From the NCBI GenBank assembly GCA_032622095.1, contig CP136065.1:35438732-35502731 (forward strand): a stretch of 64,000 nucleotides of DNA, read 5' to 3'. Positions within the stretch are counted from its first letter, which is position 1, and every line of letters begins with the position of its first letter. A program made the translations under genes and the position numbers. The DNA comes from Siphonodentalium dalli. Taxonomy: Eukaryota; Mollusca; Scaphopoda; Gadilida; Siphonodentaliidae. The notes under the pieces were generated by a model. That model had not been told where the DNA came from and ran no database searches. It saw nothing but the letters and a program-made list of their open reading frames with translations. Below, one piece after another: positions 42,500 through 54,912 of this stretch.

Positions 42500-44105
42500 A
42501 AAAGAGTTAATAGTTCCCGATTCAAAAACTAATCAATACCTGACCAACTATACAAGTGAGGGATGTATAGACCTGGATATAAAATGATTGATAATGATTG
42601 GATATAAAATGATTTTATGCAGAATTTTCAGATAGCTAGAGGTAGGATATGAGATTGGTCAGATTGAAAATATTAGATTCATTACATTGAATAGCATAGT
42701 GTATGACTATGGAAAGGGGTGGGTTAATTTTCTTCTAAGCTGATCATTGGAAAGATATAATGTACCTAACAGCGGAAATATAATTGAAGTTACTGTTAAT
42801 ATATTATCAAAATCATTCAATCGATACCAAAATTTATACAGGTGAAGAATGCATGTTTCATCATTAACATGGATGCAATTATTTATATAGTGATCAAGTG
42901 AAAAATATTTAGTTATCACATTGTGTCAACAGGATTGGTGGAGGATGTTAATATTTTTGAGCAAATAAACTAAATGACCCTCACTGTGCAGGTTAGGTGT
43001 GTGTTATCATAAACTATGCCAAGAACTATAAACATAATCAATGGAAATATTTGAGTCATAAAATCGGATAGAATGGGGTTAATCTTACCCAAAATAAATA
43101 ACTGATAAACACAAAAAGTCTATAAAAAGCATGTCATTGGATTTAGAAACCCATACAATAAGTCAGTCTCTAATGTCATGAACCTGTTTCAACAGAGGGG
43201 TTAAATTAATTTTGTACAGAACACAGAATGGACCAGAGATTCATCAATCATGGTCTTGTCATTTTTTTAGAGATGCTAGCACACTGTGTGTGATAGAGTC
43301 TGAGAGTCAGGAGAGAAATTTTATTAGTGTTGAGAGATTTGTTTGATCAGGTGTTCTGGTCCATACAGGAGAGAACCATGCACTATCACTGTGATATGTA
43401 TCTAAAGAGATTTTACTCTGTGAGCCATGGTATTTACCTAATGTCAAGCTAAACAAAATTCATTTCCAATAAGACACTGGCTGTGTAATAAGATCTCCTC
43501 TTCTAAGCTAACAGAGCCTGCAGGCATTAATTAGATTATCAGCTACTTGAATTTTAAATGGCCATATACCAGATCAAACTCAAATTTGAACCTGATCTGT
43601 ATTTCGGGGTGAGGACCATATGTACCAAATTTGGTGCTGATCAGATGAAAAATATTTAAGTCAACACAGCTTGGATGAATTCTATTTAAAAACAAGAGCA
43701 GAAAGGGTTAACTAAACGATACCAAAAACCATAAAGATGAAAAACGTGCTAAGAAACACCTAGGTAAGAAATATGAGGCATATCAGAAGAAAACAGTTTG
43801 ACTCAGATGCATCAGATAGCATTTGTGTGCAGGGTTAATTATTTTCTAAACCAATCAACCAATCGATACCAAAAACTATACAGGTGAGGGGTGTGTCATT
43901 ATAAACCTACATATCAAATATGAAAACAATCGTACAAAAAATACTTTGGTTACAGCATCGGATAGCTCATGCCTATGTGCGGATGCAAAGGGTTAATAAT
44001 TTCTAAACCGATCAACCGATCGATACCAAAAACTATACAGGTGAGGAGTGTGTCATCATAAACATGCACATAAAATTTTAACAAGATCCGATAAAAAATA
44101 TTCAA
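42500..44105. repeat. Diverged tandem-like repeat, about 150-bp unit
   Basis: GGGTTAATTATTTTCTAAAC, CGATACCAAAAACTATACAG and GTGAGGGGTGTGTCATTATA recur several times with divergence increasing to the left. It ends in the GGAC array. A related block lies at 63700-63925. It may be an expanded retroelement 3' region. Confidence 0.6.
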
Positions 44106-44132
44106 GTAAATGAATCGGATAGCAAGTGTCTA

Positions 44133-44180
44133 CGGACAGACGGACAGACGGACGGACAGACGGACGGACGGACGGACGAA
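44133..44180. repeat. GGACAGAC/GGACGGAC microsatellite
   Basis: Pure short-unit array following the tail-like repeat. Confidence 0.95.
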
Positions 44181-44241
44181 CGACGGATGGTTGATCCGGA
44201 CGTCGGCATTATGTGTACCATACATGGTATGGGTACACATA

Positions 44242-44562
44242 AAAATGATAAAATTGTCAAAGAATGTAGAAAAATATTATAAAAATTGTTAAAAAATGTA
44301 AGAATAAATGGTAAAATGTGTTAAAAAAGATTTTTTTTAGGCCAATGCATTCTCTTATATATGCGAGGCGACCTATGGTCGACTCGCATATATAAGAGAA
44401 TGCATTGGCACAGGGCATAACTGTAACCATCACAATGTGGTCAATGAACCGGTTCCAATGATATCCATATTTGTTTGGTGTTATTGAGACAGACCGAAGA
44501 TATTTTAGGCTGTTGAAGCTTTATTTGGGCGTTTTTGGCCGGTTTGTTGGGTAAAGGGTTAA
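44242..44562. mobile_element. TTAA-A MITE, reverse, first hairpin and left end lost
   Basis: AT-rich spacer, hairpin 44340-44409, then the A arm in reverse (GAACCGGTTCCAATGATATC) and GGTTTGTTGGGTAAAGGG with TTAA. Confidence 0.85.
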
Positions 44563-45900
44563 TTCTCATAAATTTACCCAATCAATTGAAAGATTCTTTT
44601 CCTTTTAATATCCCAAATTTCGGGGGCGTTCTATACACATCGCATATTATCACATTATCTTTGTGAAAAAAAAAATTGCCACATAGCCTTCATATATCAG
44701 TGTTATGTATTAAAACCAAATACTTGTATTCCACTGTTAGTAAAAAAATCAGTGAATTACAAGTATTGAGTTAATTCTTGTAATGTTTTCATTGGCATAC
44801 ATTGGCATAACACTGGGCACAAAATGAATGTTTATGTAAAATGAGATCGTCTAATATATATATAATATCATCATCTCCTGATGCAATTACACTGTCAGTA
44901 CACAATGGTGCAAAATCACAATAATTACAAAGCAATATATAAGTTTATGATCGGCACAATTATTTTTAATATTTCATTTGCAAATATAAACAGTAAAATT
45001 ATATGATAGACTGTTGAAAGTTGAACTCAAAACATGTTATTTATAGATAAGAAAGTAAATTAGAAGTAAAATACTGTTTGGAAGAAAAATTGTCTGTATA
45101 TAACGTGGAAACTAAACAGGGAACTCAATTTTTGAGCTATGAATTCACTCATGCACCATGTGTGCATCATATTTCCTAACTACATGTGTATGTATGCACC
45201 ACTGAGTAAAGCTATTGATAAAGTAAATTGTTCACAGAATAAACCCTCTACAAAGTCTGGAAAAAACAAAACAATTGTCATGTACTAAGTAGTCTAAACA
45301 AGTTACCTGTTTTCATGGCAAATATTAAGGTCCCCTGATTTGATAGCTACTCACATAAAAATGAATCGCTGAGACCGGGAGTACATGCAGAACATCAGAA
45401 AATAAACAGGACCCTCACTGCAAATATCATGTATGTGAAAAATTGAATATGTACAGTCAGATACCTATACCACTCAAGTCTGATTTGTGCAATAGAAAGC
45501 GTCAATACACACGGCAAAATTCATGGGCACACCCTACAGTTTGAATTGGTTAACTCCCTTGTTCTCACGGCTTGTATGACCTTAATTCTGGCTACTGTGT
45601 ATCGGCAGTGATTGAACTAGTAAATGACCTAAACAATAGACTGTGCAATGAACAATTAGCATTAAGTTTGATTATACTCCAAGGCATAATGAACACCCTG
45701 AGGGCACACAACCTGTGCTACTCCAATGTTGGTTCTCGTAATATGAGGGGTTAATCTGTGTTGGGGATTGCATTCACTAAAATTGCAAGGACAGCATCTT
45801 ATCAGTTGTCCGCTGTTGAGTTTCACAAGAGCTTATCGCATTGTTCCCACCTAGAGTGAATTAGAAAGACCAGCAGACATAAGTCTCCAGGGGTGTGTGT
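44563..45900. other. Unassigned
   Basis: AT-rich. A 60-codon plus-strand frame (45572-45754) is unremarkable. No element ends were recognised. Confidence 0.5.
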
Positions 45901-45904
45901 ACAC

Positions 45905-46358
45905 CAAGTCTGAGTTTAGTGTGCCTGTCATTTGCAGAATGAGGTCCCCAGAGGGTGAATTTAGTGAAGCTATCCCGCATAGCGGGCTTGCATAACCAAA
46001 TTCACCCTCTGGGGACCTCATTCTGCATGGCATCATCTGCTATAGGACACAGACTCAGATTGAAGTTCCCAAATGGTGAATATTGTGATTTACACCCATT
46101 GGAGACCTCAATTATGCATTGTGTTGTCTGCCAATTTGGGGATATAGAGAAACTGAAACGAAAAAGAAATAGAATCCATGTGAAGAAGTTTCAATAAAAA
46201 TTTGATAATAAAAAAATTTCCAGAGAAGATGAGGCCTAAGCAAAATGAGGTCCCCAGAGCGTGAATTTAATGATTCTAGCCTGCTATGCAGGATAGCATA
46301 CTAAATAAACCCTCTGGGGACCTCATTCTGCAAATGACAGGCACACTATAGTCAGGCC
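45905..46358. mobile_element. hAT-1 MITE, full-length type
   Basis: CAAGTCTGAGTTTAGTGTGC to CACACTATAGTCAGGCC. Both terminal palindromes and the TCTGCCAATTTGGGGATATA interior are present. Confidence 0.85.
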
Positions 46359-47101
46359 AAACTCCATGCAGGGTTTACCTCCTTTGATGTGATGACTCGG
46401 TATACCGCTGCTACCGGCGACATTTTACCCACATTTGGTGAACTTCCGCGATATAAATATATATAGGAAGCGAACAGAGCAACATGTTGGCCTTACTATA
46501 AGCACAAAAAATATTGGCCAACATTTGTGTAATTCTGTACCGTAAGTTAGGAAAGTCCCTGTAGAACCCAAGAACTATATTGAAAAATGGTGTGATTTGG
46601 TTCTCCGATTATTTTATGAACACAACAGTCAAAACGCACATGGATGACAACATTCAAGGCATCAAACACAAGAGTTCTAATGCTGCCATTTTGCTAAGTG
46701 TGTGAAAATTGTCAACAAAACTACCGCTCTAATTCTCCATTCTGTCAATAAGTTTTTAGTGCGGGAGTTGTTCTCAAAGCACATAGGATATTTGAAGTTG
46801 GTCAATCGCGGTGTTGCCATTTTGTCTGGAAAAACCCATGCTAAATATAGAAAACCACAGACTGGTACACAGCCAGTGAGAGAGTCAGAAAGGAAGTATG
46901 ACTGGTGCGCTCTGGTAGAGATTGTAATCAGACTTGCAGGGGTGTGTATACACCTATACTTCTGGATATTGGACAGATTGAATGAACGGGAGGCCTGGAA
47001 GACAGAAAGATTACCAACTGTCCTCAAACTCCTCATTACACCAACTGTCCTCAAACTCCTCATTACCATGATGCTACATGTAGTTGTTTTTGTTGTGTTT
47101 T
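46359..47101. other. Unrecognised region with long overlapping open frames on both strands
   Basis: The plus strand is open for 155 codons from 46702 and the minus strand for 146 codons to 46677. Neither shows a domain I recognise, and the plus frame runs on into a TTAA-A element. A 27-bp word (CCAACTGTCCTCAAACTCCT plus CATTACA) is duplicated in tandem at 47010-47065. It could be a decayed gene or transposon piece. Confidence 0.25.
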
Positions 47102-47502
47102 TTAACCCTTTACCCAACAGAATATACCCTGTGCCAATGCATTCTCTTATATATGCGAGTCGACCATAGGTCGCCTCGCATATATAAGAGAATGCATTGG
47201 CTTAACACATTAAAAATTATAAAATTGTTAAAGAATGTAAGAAAAAATGGTAAAAAGTGTTAAAAAAAGATTTTTTTTAGGCCAATGCATTCTCTTATAT
47301 ATGCGAGGCGACCTATGGTCGACTCGCATATATAAGAGAATGCATTGGCACAGGGCATAACTGTAACTATCACAATGTGGTCAAGGAGCCGGTTCCAATG
47401 ATATCCATATTTGTATGGTTCTATTGAGACAGACCGAAGATATTTTAGGCTGTTGAAGCTTTATTTGGCCGGTTTTGGCCGGTTTGTTGGGTAAAGGGTT
47501 AA
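47102..47502. mobile_element. TTAA-A MITE, complete, reverse
   Basis: TTAA at 47102-47105 and 47499-47502. Hairpins at 47135-47204 and 47280-47349; the A arm is on the right. Confidence 0.93.
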
Positions 47503-47677
47503 CTGATTTTAACTTGCTTTCTGTAACATAAGTTTATAGTAGGTGATAAATATGACCAATGGTTGTGGATTTTGCACATACATATGGGACCATCCCTGGA
47601 ATTGTCATGGTTAACCTGAGCAATGATGGCCATCTTATTGTTTTTACTAAAATGGCATTTATATAAGATTCTCTATA

Positions 47678-48156
47678 TCTATATGCAAGGCTCAAAATAA
47701 GTGGCTGGTCACGGTCATTGTCCAACGAAAAATAGCTTATGTCCAGTGCACTTCTGTATCTGTCGGACATTTTGTCCAATGCAAATTTTTAAACAATCTG
47801 TGTCTGTTTGGGTACATCCACTACTAGCCAAATAGGACATTGAAAGTAAAAAATAATTATTTTTTAATTTCAGATCTATAAATTATGTCATTTGTGAATT
47901 GTATATTTATTAATCAAAAAAGTTTTTAAACATTTTGAAAAAAAAAATAACATGGGTTTTCACAGGTGGCAATTGGGCGCTCACTAAAATGTGCGCATCA
48001 TTGACGAATAATAAGGTGATTGTAATTTAAATACTGTCTCAAACAGTATATCTGAAAAATGACAGGCACCATTTTGAAATGACCAACACCATCCATTTGG
48101 TGCCTGTCGTTTTGACAGGCAGTAAAAAAGAAATTATTTTGAGCCTTGTCCATATG
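47678..48156. mobile_element. hAT-2 MITE with 8-bp target duplication
   Basis: Terminal repeats CAAGGCTCAAAATAA and TTATTTTGAGCCTTG-like, flanked by TCTATATG (47678-47685) and TCCATATG (48149-48156). The interior has inverted GGCACC/GGTGCC words and no coding frame. Confidence 0.85.
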
Positions 48157-48282
48157 ATATTAGTAAGGATTTTATTTATTATTATTTATTTTCTGTTCAT
48201 CATTCAGTGACAAAGATAAGGCCTTCCTATTAAATATACATGCATACATTGTATTAATAATTACAAGTGTCACAAAAAAACA

Positions 48283-48558
48283 GTGATGAAGGGTACACAG
48301 GCTTTGAAAATGTGCTGAAGAGTACGCAGTTTTCAAATCTCATTCTATAATCACGTTTAGTTTTCGTGTCTGCCATGATTTCTGTAAGAGAAAACTTTTT
48401 TGTGCGTTCCAATGTAATTTAAATTAACTGAAAACAAACTGCTGATGGGCGTCAGACTTTCAGGAACACGGTTGAATAAACAGTGTTAGTGCTGATCATA
48501 AATCCTGTGTATCCCTCAGCACATTTTCAAAACATGTGTATCCTTCAGCACTTTTTTG
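48283..48558. mobile_element. Imperfect palindromic element, about 275 bp
   Basis: Left AGTGATGAAGGGTACACAGG and TTTGAAAATGTGCTGAAGAG. The right side reads ATCCCTCAGCACATTTTCAA and GTGTATCCTTCAGCACT, which are complementary. The target duplication is unclear. Confidence 0.6.
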
Positions 48559-48860
48559 GTGAGAGTGACCCCTTCAGCGTCAGTAAAGTGTGATCACATT
48601 AGAGCTGTACGCATACATTTAACAAATTAGATTGTTATTGTCTTATTGTTGTTTTAATGTCTAGTTATACACACCGCACAAGGGTACACAGATGAAACTG
48701 ATTCATACAAAACTATAATATTGTCATGTTTGATAATACATGTATTTTCACAATATTCCTTTATTTGGAATTTGTGTGGCGAATAAAAAGTGTCTAAAGA
48801 CATCAATGACAATTTCTAAGTTGATTTCAGATGGGGCAGAGTTAACAACTAGAATACATG

Positions 48861-49206
48861 TACCGCTATACTTAAAGTAATTGACCACCAATAACGTGGT
48901 GTCACCCCGTTAATATGGCGGTACTATACCGCGGTATCCTCCAATACAGCGGTACTGATACCGCTTGTTAACGCGAACAAGTATGTGTGAGTAAATACCT
49001 CCCCTAAAAGAGTTCCATGAAAATCACCGCGGTATTCAACAAAATTAATGCAGTGCCCGCTAAAAGACCACGGTATCATTATCGCCCAATATCGTAACTC
49101 CACGCCATGACCGTCTCGATACCGCTACCGTTTATTACCGGTATCACCGCGGTCATGACCGGGGTATCACCCCGTTTTCTGGTCAATTACTTTGAGAATA
49201 GCGGTA
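48861..49206. mobile_element. ACCGCTAT-ended MITE (346 bp)
   Basis: Left TACCGCTATACTTAAAGTAA and TTGACCACC; right GGTCAATTACTTTGAGAATA and GCGGTA, complementary with two mismatches. The interior is full of ACCGCGGTAT-type palindromic words and GC-rich compared with its flanks. Confidence 0.8.
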
Positions 49207-49461
49207 TGTGCCTATGGATGTGGGAAGATAATAAGTACATGTACATAACAAAAATAAATAAATCTGAGATGGGCTGAAATATCGGGAAGGGAAGTGATGA
49301 TAATCTATTTATTTATTTTTTATGGCCTAATATTTCTCAAATTATAATTTTCAAATTTGGCTTTTCCACATTGCCTGAAAATTTACCTCGGAAATAACCA
49401 TAAATTATCCAAAAATGATTTTGTCCCAAGAGACCCTGAAATAAATAAGTGAAGTTCATGC
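49207..49461. other. Unassigned
   Basis: No recognised feature. Confidence 0.5.
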
Positions 49462-49794
49462 ATCATCTGCAAGCCTGAATTTAATGCGTCTGACATTTGC
49501 AGAATGAGGTCCCCAGGAGGTGAATTTAGTGATGCTATCCCGCACAGTGGGCTAGCATCACCAAACTCACCCTTTGGAAACCTACTTTCTGCTTTAGGCC
49601 TCAACTGCTATGGGAGACCCAGGATCAGAATGAAGTTCCCCAGTTGAAGTTTGTGATGTTCACATACTTCCCAGAGATGAGACTAAGCAGAATGGGGTCC
49701 CAGCGGGTGAATTTGGTGATTCTATCACTAAATTTACCCTCGGGGGACCTCATTCTTAAAATGTCAGACGCATAAATTCAGACTTGATCATCTG
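49462..49794. mobile_element. hAT-1 MITE with perfect 8-bp target duplication
   Basis: CAAGCCTGAATTTAATGCGT start and TAAATTCAGACTTG end. ATCATCTG occurs on both sides (49462-49469, 49787-49794). The interior is shortened. Confidence 0.92.
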
Positions 49795-50123
49795 ACTACA
49801 CATGTACTGGTTGTACTCTATGAACCAATATAACTCGCTGCTATATAAAATATAGCCATATAAAATAATGTTAGTGTGTATAAAATATCAGCCCCTCAGG
49901 CTTTCAACCCTATACAATGTAATATCCAATTAAAAACCTAATATCTGCGGTTAGAAACCATTTTAATTCTGTACCTTGAGTAACGCAGTGAGAAGCGTGA
50001 CTAATAGACTCCGAAGCACAATATCAGCGCCCTCTGTTGTTAGAATTTTATATTGAGATACAAAACTTTATGTTGAGTTTGGTTGAGCCTGACTAAATTT
50101 CCTATAATCGAAACATATATTAT
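49795..50123. other. Unassigned
   Basis: No recognised feature. Confidence 0.5.
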
Positions 50124-50587
50124 GTGACCCGCCATATCAAATCCAGTCGGAAGTCGGGATTTTTTTACCCTGTGCCAATGCATTCTCTTATATATGCGAG
50201 TTGACAATAGGTCGCCTCGCATATATAAGAGAATACATTGGCCTAACAATTTTTTATCATGTTTTTTAAATAAATGTTTCTTACAATTTTTAGGACATAA
50301 AATAAAAAAACATCCATTACCCTGCAGTGAGCCCTACACATACATGTATATAGAAGCACCTAGAAGAGTGTCGTCTGCTCATGTTTGTCGGGGGCTCTGT
50401 ATGGGTGAAATTATAAAATTGTTAAAGAATACAAGAACAAATTATTAAAATTGTAAAAAATTGTTAGGCCAATGCATTCTCTTATATATGCGAGGCGACC
50501 TATGGTCGACTCGCATATATAAGAGAATGCATTGGCACAGGGTAAAAAAAATCCCGACTTCCGACTGGATTTGATATGGCGGGTCAC
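50124..50587. mobile_element. GTGA-shell MITE carrying the hairpin module
   Basis: GTGACCCGCCATATCAAATC at both ends (inverted). Hairpins at 50175-50250 and 50462-50535. The interior is that of 9641-10098 in the other orientation. Confidence 0.9.
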
Positions 50588-50609
50588 ATATGGGCTAAGT
50601 TTAAATCAT

Positions 50610-50760
50610 AACAATGTGGCAGAAACCAGCCTAGGGGTACAAATGGGGCCAGCCTAGAGGGTGATATGGGACCAACCTAGAGGGAGACATGGAACCAGTC
50701 AAGAGGGATACATCCCCAGAGGGCGACATGGGGGTCAGCCTAGATTTCCATTCCATTCAA
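50610..50760. repeat. Short minisatellite-like stretch
   Basis: AGCCTAGAGGGTGATATGGG, ACCTAGAGGGAGACATGGA and CAGAGGGCGACATGGGG, related to a piece near 11245. Confidence 0.6.
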
Positions 50761-50917
50761 TCAACATTAACTAAGTTATCACCTGAAAATTTATCCCAAG
50801 AAATTGAAGTCCCAAGAAACTGGCAAAACTGGAAAGCTGGAAAGCGAAATAGATAGCATTTGAAGTTGAACTGTATTTTGCAGAATATACCAAAAGTAAA
50901 GATTTCAGTGGCCAATG

Positions 50918-51029
50918 TACAGGAATGCTCTAATTAATCGACCTCTTAACCACAGCAGAATTATGGGTAACTTTTCAGGATTTAGTCGGAAATATGGCTT
51001 GTTGCCATTCATCGGAGAGCATTACTGTA
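50918..51029. mobile_element. TApal with internal deletion
   Basis: Left arm to CATTCATCGGAGAG, then directly CATTACTG and TA. Confidence 0.85.
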
Positions 51030-51256
51030 GTTAGGTTGTGGATACCATTATCACAACCAAAGCTAGATGTGGAGGACCAACCCTTGAAATTTAATAGCAA
51101 TTTTATTCTACGCCATTCGTTTAGAATTGCATGAAATTCTATATTAGCTTCTACAGCTTTTTCTATGGCATTGCTGTTTGCCGTAGCTAATATTGAAACT
51201 GGTGGTATGTTACAGGATTCAAACTGTGACATGGGTAAAAATCAGAACCGATTTTA

Positions 51257-51626
51257 CCCTGTGCCAATGCATTCTCTTATATATGCGAGTCGACCATAGG
51301 TCGCCTCGCATATATAAGAGAATGCATTGGCCTAACAATTTTTTATCATGTTTTTTAAATAAATGTTTCTTACAATTTTTAGGACATAAAATAAAAAAAC
51401 ATCCATTACCCTGCAGGGAGCCCCACACATATATAGAAGCACCTAGAAGAGTGTCGTCTGCTCATGTTTGTCGGGGGGCTCTGTATGGGTGAAATTATAA
51501 AATTGTTAAAGAATACAAGAACAAATTATTAAAATTGTAAAAAATTGTTAGGCCAATGCATTCTCTTATATATGCGAGGCGACCTATGGTCGACTCGCAT
51601 ATATAAGAGAATGCATTGGCACAGGG
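51257..51626. mobile_element. Hairpin module without a recognisable shell
   Basis: CCCTGTGCCAATGCATTCTC through CATTGGCACAGGG, hairpins at 51258-51334 and 51547-51620. The interior (GCAGGGAGCCCCACACATAT, TCGTCTGCTCATGTTTGTCG) matches the GTGA copies, but neither the GTGA nor any TTAA arms flank it. Confidence 0.85.
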
Positions 51627-52195
51627 TGAGGGACCAAATGGCTATTATGATAAAAAACGATAATTTTCACACTTACATGAAACAATGAACACATCATGCA
51701 TTCATACTATTCCTAACACACTTTGATTTACTAAGTACACAAGTTTGGTAACATAAATATTGAAAGCTTCCACATCATCACAATACCAACTTTGACTTAC
51801 TACAAACTTTCAAACTGGGCATGCCCTTTTAACAACACTTAATATAAACAAATCAATTAGCAGATATAAATAAGTAAATGGTTCGATCTTACCAAAAGCG
51901 ACTGTGACAGAACAGAATACTTGTGAAGGTCAACGCACTCATCAATACTAAGATGATGCAGTCACAATGAAAGCCTTAATACACAAACACTCAATGGATG
52001 CTGCACTGATGGGCCAGCAGATAATCTGCCTCCATACAGTTGCCATGGGAATTGAAGACTTGTGACAGATTTGATGAGAATAGTCCTCATCCCTCCTGGG
52101 TAGATAAGATTGGTATATCTGTAACAGATGTACTCGTTTCCCCAATAGACCAAGCCCACACCACTCCCACATAATCAGCTCATCAAGGGCTCCAC
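51627..52195. other. Unassigned
   Basis: No recognised element or exon. Confidence 0.45.
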
Positions 52196-52905
52196 TCAAT
52201 TAATTCTGCGGCTTCAGCCAATCTATGTGTATTATACACCCATGCTTTGAGGGTGAGGGGGACCACACATTGTTCTACAAAATTATTGTGTGTACAGTGT
52301 GATGTGGGATGCGGGGTGGGGGGGGGGGGGGGGGGGGGTTGGACTGTTGGGGGAAGTAGGGGGCCCCACACCACTACCACATTATCAGCTCATCGAGGGC
52401 TCCACTCAATTACAATTCTGTGGCTTCAGCCAATCTATGTGTACAATACACACTTTGAGGGGGACAAAACATTGTTCTATGACATTATTGTGTCATGTGG
52501 GGTGGGGATAGGGGTTGGGGAGAAGTACTCCCACATTATCGCTCCACTCAATTAATTCTGTTGCTTCAGTCAACATGTGTGTAATGCTCCCATGCTTTGA
52601 GGGGGGGCCACACATTGTTCTATAACACTATTGTGTCATATGGGGGTGGTTAGAGAAGAAGCAGGGGACCCACACCATTAACTAACTGATGGCTTCAGCT
52701 AATCTATGTGTAATGCTTTGAGGGGGGGCCACACATTGTTCTATGACACTATTGTGTCATATGGGGGTGGTTAGAGAAGAAGCAGTGGCACCACACCATT
52801 AACTAACTGATGGCTCCACTTAATTAATTATGTGGCTTCAGCTAATCTATGTGTAATGCTTTGATGGGGACCACACATTTTTCTACCACATTATTGTGTC
52901 ATGTA
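52180..52905. repeat. Tandem array, about 110-170-bp units, roughly five copies
   Basis: GGCTTCAGCCAATCTATGTG, GCTTTGAGGGGGACCACACA and TTCTATGACATTATTGTGTC recur, with a poly-G tract at 52317-52338 in the first unit. Confidence 0.88.
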
Positions 52906-52912
52906 GAAAGTT

Positions 52913-52984
52913 CTCACTAAATCGTTAAACATTTCCCATAATTCTGCTGTGGTTTAGGGGTCGATTATTTAGGGCAATACTGTA
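52913..52984. mobile_element. TApal right-end remnant
   Basis: CTCACTAAATCGTTAAACAT, CATAATTCTGCTGTGG and GGGCAATACTG, TA. Confidence 0.75.
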
Positions 52985-53255
52985 TATTTGTTAGAGTTAA
53001 TGATCAAGCCGGACAGACCAAAATTCTTGAAAAATTTACAAACTAAGGTCCATAAGTCAGGCAATATAAATCAAGACAAACCTGGTTTGTTCACCGATTT
53101 AGATACTGTGGCAAGCAACTTGTTTATCAACATTTATTGAAAATGGTTCCTATTTTACTCATGTTATCAACCGGATGGACGGCCAGATGAACGGATGGAC
53201 AAACGGATAGACAAACAGATTCAGAAAATCCTGTAAACCCCACTTTCTCTTAAAG
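52985..53255. repeat. Retroelement-like tail ending in GGATGGAC array
   Basis: AAGGTCCATAAGTCAGGCAA then CCGGATGGACGGCCAGATGA. Confidence 0.45.
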
Positions 53256-53647
53256 AGCGGGGGTATAAATATGTTACTGTTGTTGTTGAAATTGAGGGTG
53301 TTGAACCATGGATACATCTTCAATATGAGTAATACAGGCGGCACAATTTTGTCTAACCATGGCCTAATTGTACTGTTAGCTGACAAGTCTGAGGGAGAAG
53401 GGAGTGGGAGGAAGCCTTATATAGCCCAGACCAACCGTCAAGATAACCAATATGAACGAATGTCGGCATCGTGGGGCGGAAATCAATGTCACGAACATGT
53501 GACAATACAAGATCAATGTGGCTGCATTCTCAATCAGTACTATGCTCAAACATCAGAATAACACCACATCCAGCTGCAATTTACTAACAAATCTGCAATT
53601 AACACTTCACAAGTCATTTCTTCAGAACTGAGTATCACACAGGGGCA
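53256..53647. other. Unassigned; 96-codon plus-strand frame of unknown meaning
   Basis: A frame at 53271-53561 reads GRKPYIAQTNRQDNQYERMS and then SWGGNQCHEHVT. It has better amino-acid complexity than most AT-rich frames here but no domain I recognise. Confidence 0.2.
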
Positions 53648-53862
53648 TACAGTAATGCCCTAAATAATCGACTCCTTATCCACAGCAGAATTATGGGTAA
53701 TTTTTCAGGATTTTAGTCGTAATATGGCTTGTTGCCATTCATCAGAAAGCTCTAGTGAGATCTTTCCGATGAATGAAAACAAGCCATATTTCCGACTCAA
53801 TCTGAAAAGTCACCCATAATTCTGCTGTGGTTAAGGAGTCGATTATTTAGGGCATTACTGTA
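53648..53862. mobile_element. TApal, complete
   Basis: TA-flanked, 211 bp. Arms meet at GAAAGCTCTAGTGAGATCTT. Confidence 0.9.
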
Positions 53863-54049
53863 GCTAGAGGGACTTTCTTGGGAATGTGTCCCAACATAGG
53901 AGTTCCAATGGCAGGTTTGAAATTTCCAACTTTTGAAAATGTTGGAACACATTCTTAACAAGTGCACCGCTAGGCGGAGGTAACGCCCCCGACTGTACAA
54001 TCAGAGAAACTTTCTGGTTAAGCGCTATAAAAATGCCACATGTTGTTCT

Positions 54050-54740
54050 ATATTAGCTTCAAATTTGGTCTGGTGCCACAAAAATAGAAGGAAAACTGAA
54101 TTTTCTAAAAAAAAAAATTATTTTTAAGTCTAAAAAGGGTCATAACTCTCACAAAAATTATCCGATTGAACCGAAATTTTACCTTGACCTGTATTGCGAT
54201 ATTGGTAATACACAAAAAAACGGGTTTTGCAAATAAATAATCCAAAATCAAGTTATCATCTGGAAACCAAAAAAAGTAGCAGAAAACTGAATTTACTAAG
54301 TCAAAAAAGGGGTGTAACTCTGGAAAAAATGGGCGGACGAAACCACGGCTGTGGGGAAATCTTGTCCCCCCGACTGGTCTATTGGCATACCAAAGATCAA
54401 CTGAATTGAATTAGCGAAACCAAAGTTATGAGTTGAAACGTTCGTATGCCACAGAAAACTGAATTTTCTAAGTCCAAAAAGGGGCGTAACTCTGGAAAAA
54501 ATGGGCGGACGAAACCGCAGTTATGGGGAAATCTTGTCCCCCCGGCTGGTCTATTAGCATACCAAAGATCAACTGAATCGAGTTAGCGAAACCAAAGTTA
54601 TGAGTTGAAATGTTCGTACGGACGGAAGGACGGACGGAAGGACGGACGGACGGAAGGACGGACGGACGGAAGGACGGACGGACGGAGGGCTCCACTATAT
54701 ACCCCCAAATCTCCATCGGAGATCGGGGGCATAACAAAGA
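54050..54740. repeat. Retroelement-like tail, three tandem units with GGAC/GGAAGGAC array
   Basis: AACTGAATTTTCTAAGTCCA, GGGCGTAACTCTGGAAAAAA and TGGGCGGACGAAACC recur, ending in a GGACGGAAGGAC array (54617-54690). CCCCAAATCTCCATCGGAGA follows. Confidence 0.6.
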
Positions 54741-54794
54741 CCCCCATCCCCCTCCAGCTTGGTCAACACGTCCCTGCATCATAGTTTGATGTAT

Positions 54795-54912
54795 AGTAAT
54801 GCCCTAAATAATCGACTCCTTAACCACAGCAGAATTATGGGTAACTTTTCAGGATATATAGTCGGAAATATGGCTTGTTGCCATTCATTGGAAAGCTCTC
54901 CCCGAGAGCCAT
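54795..54912. mobile_element. TApal left arm
   Basis: TAGTAATGCCCTAAATAATC to GAAAGCTCTCCCCGAGAGCC, then unrelated sequence. Confidence 0.82.
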
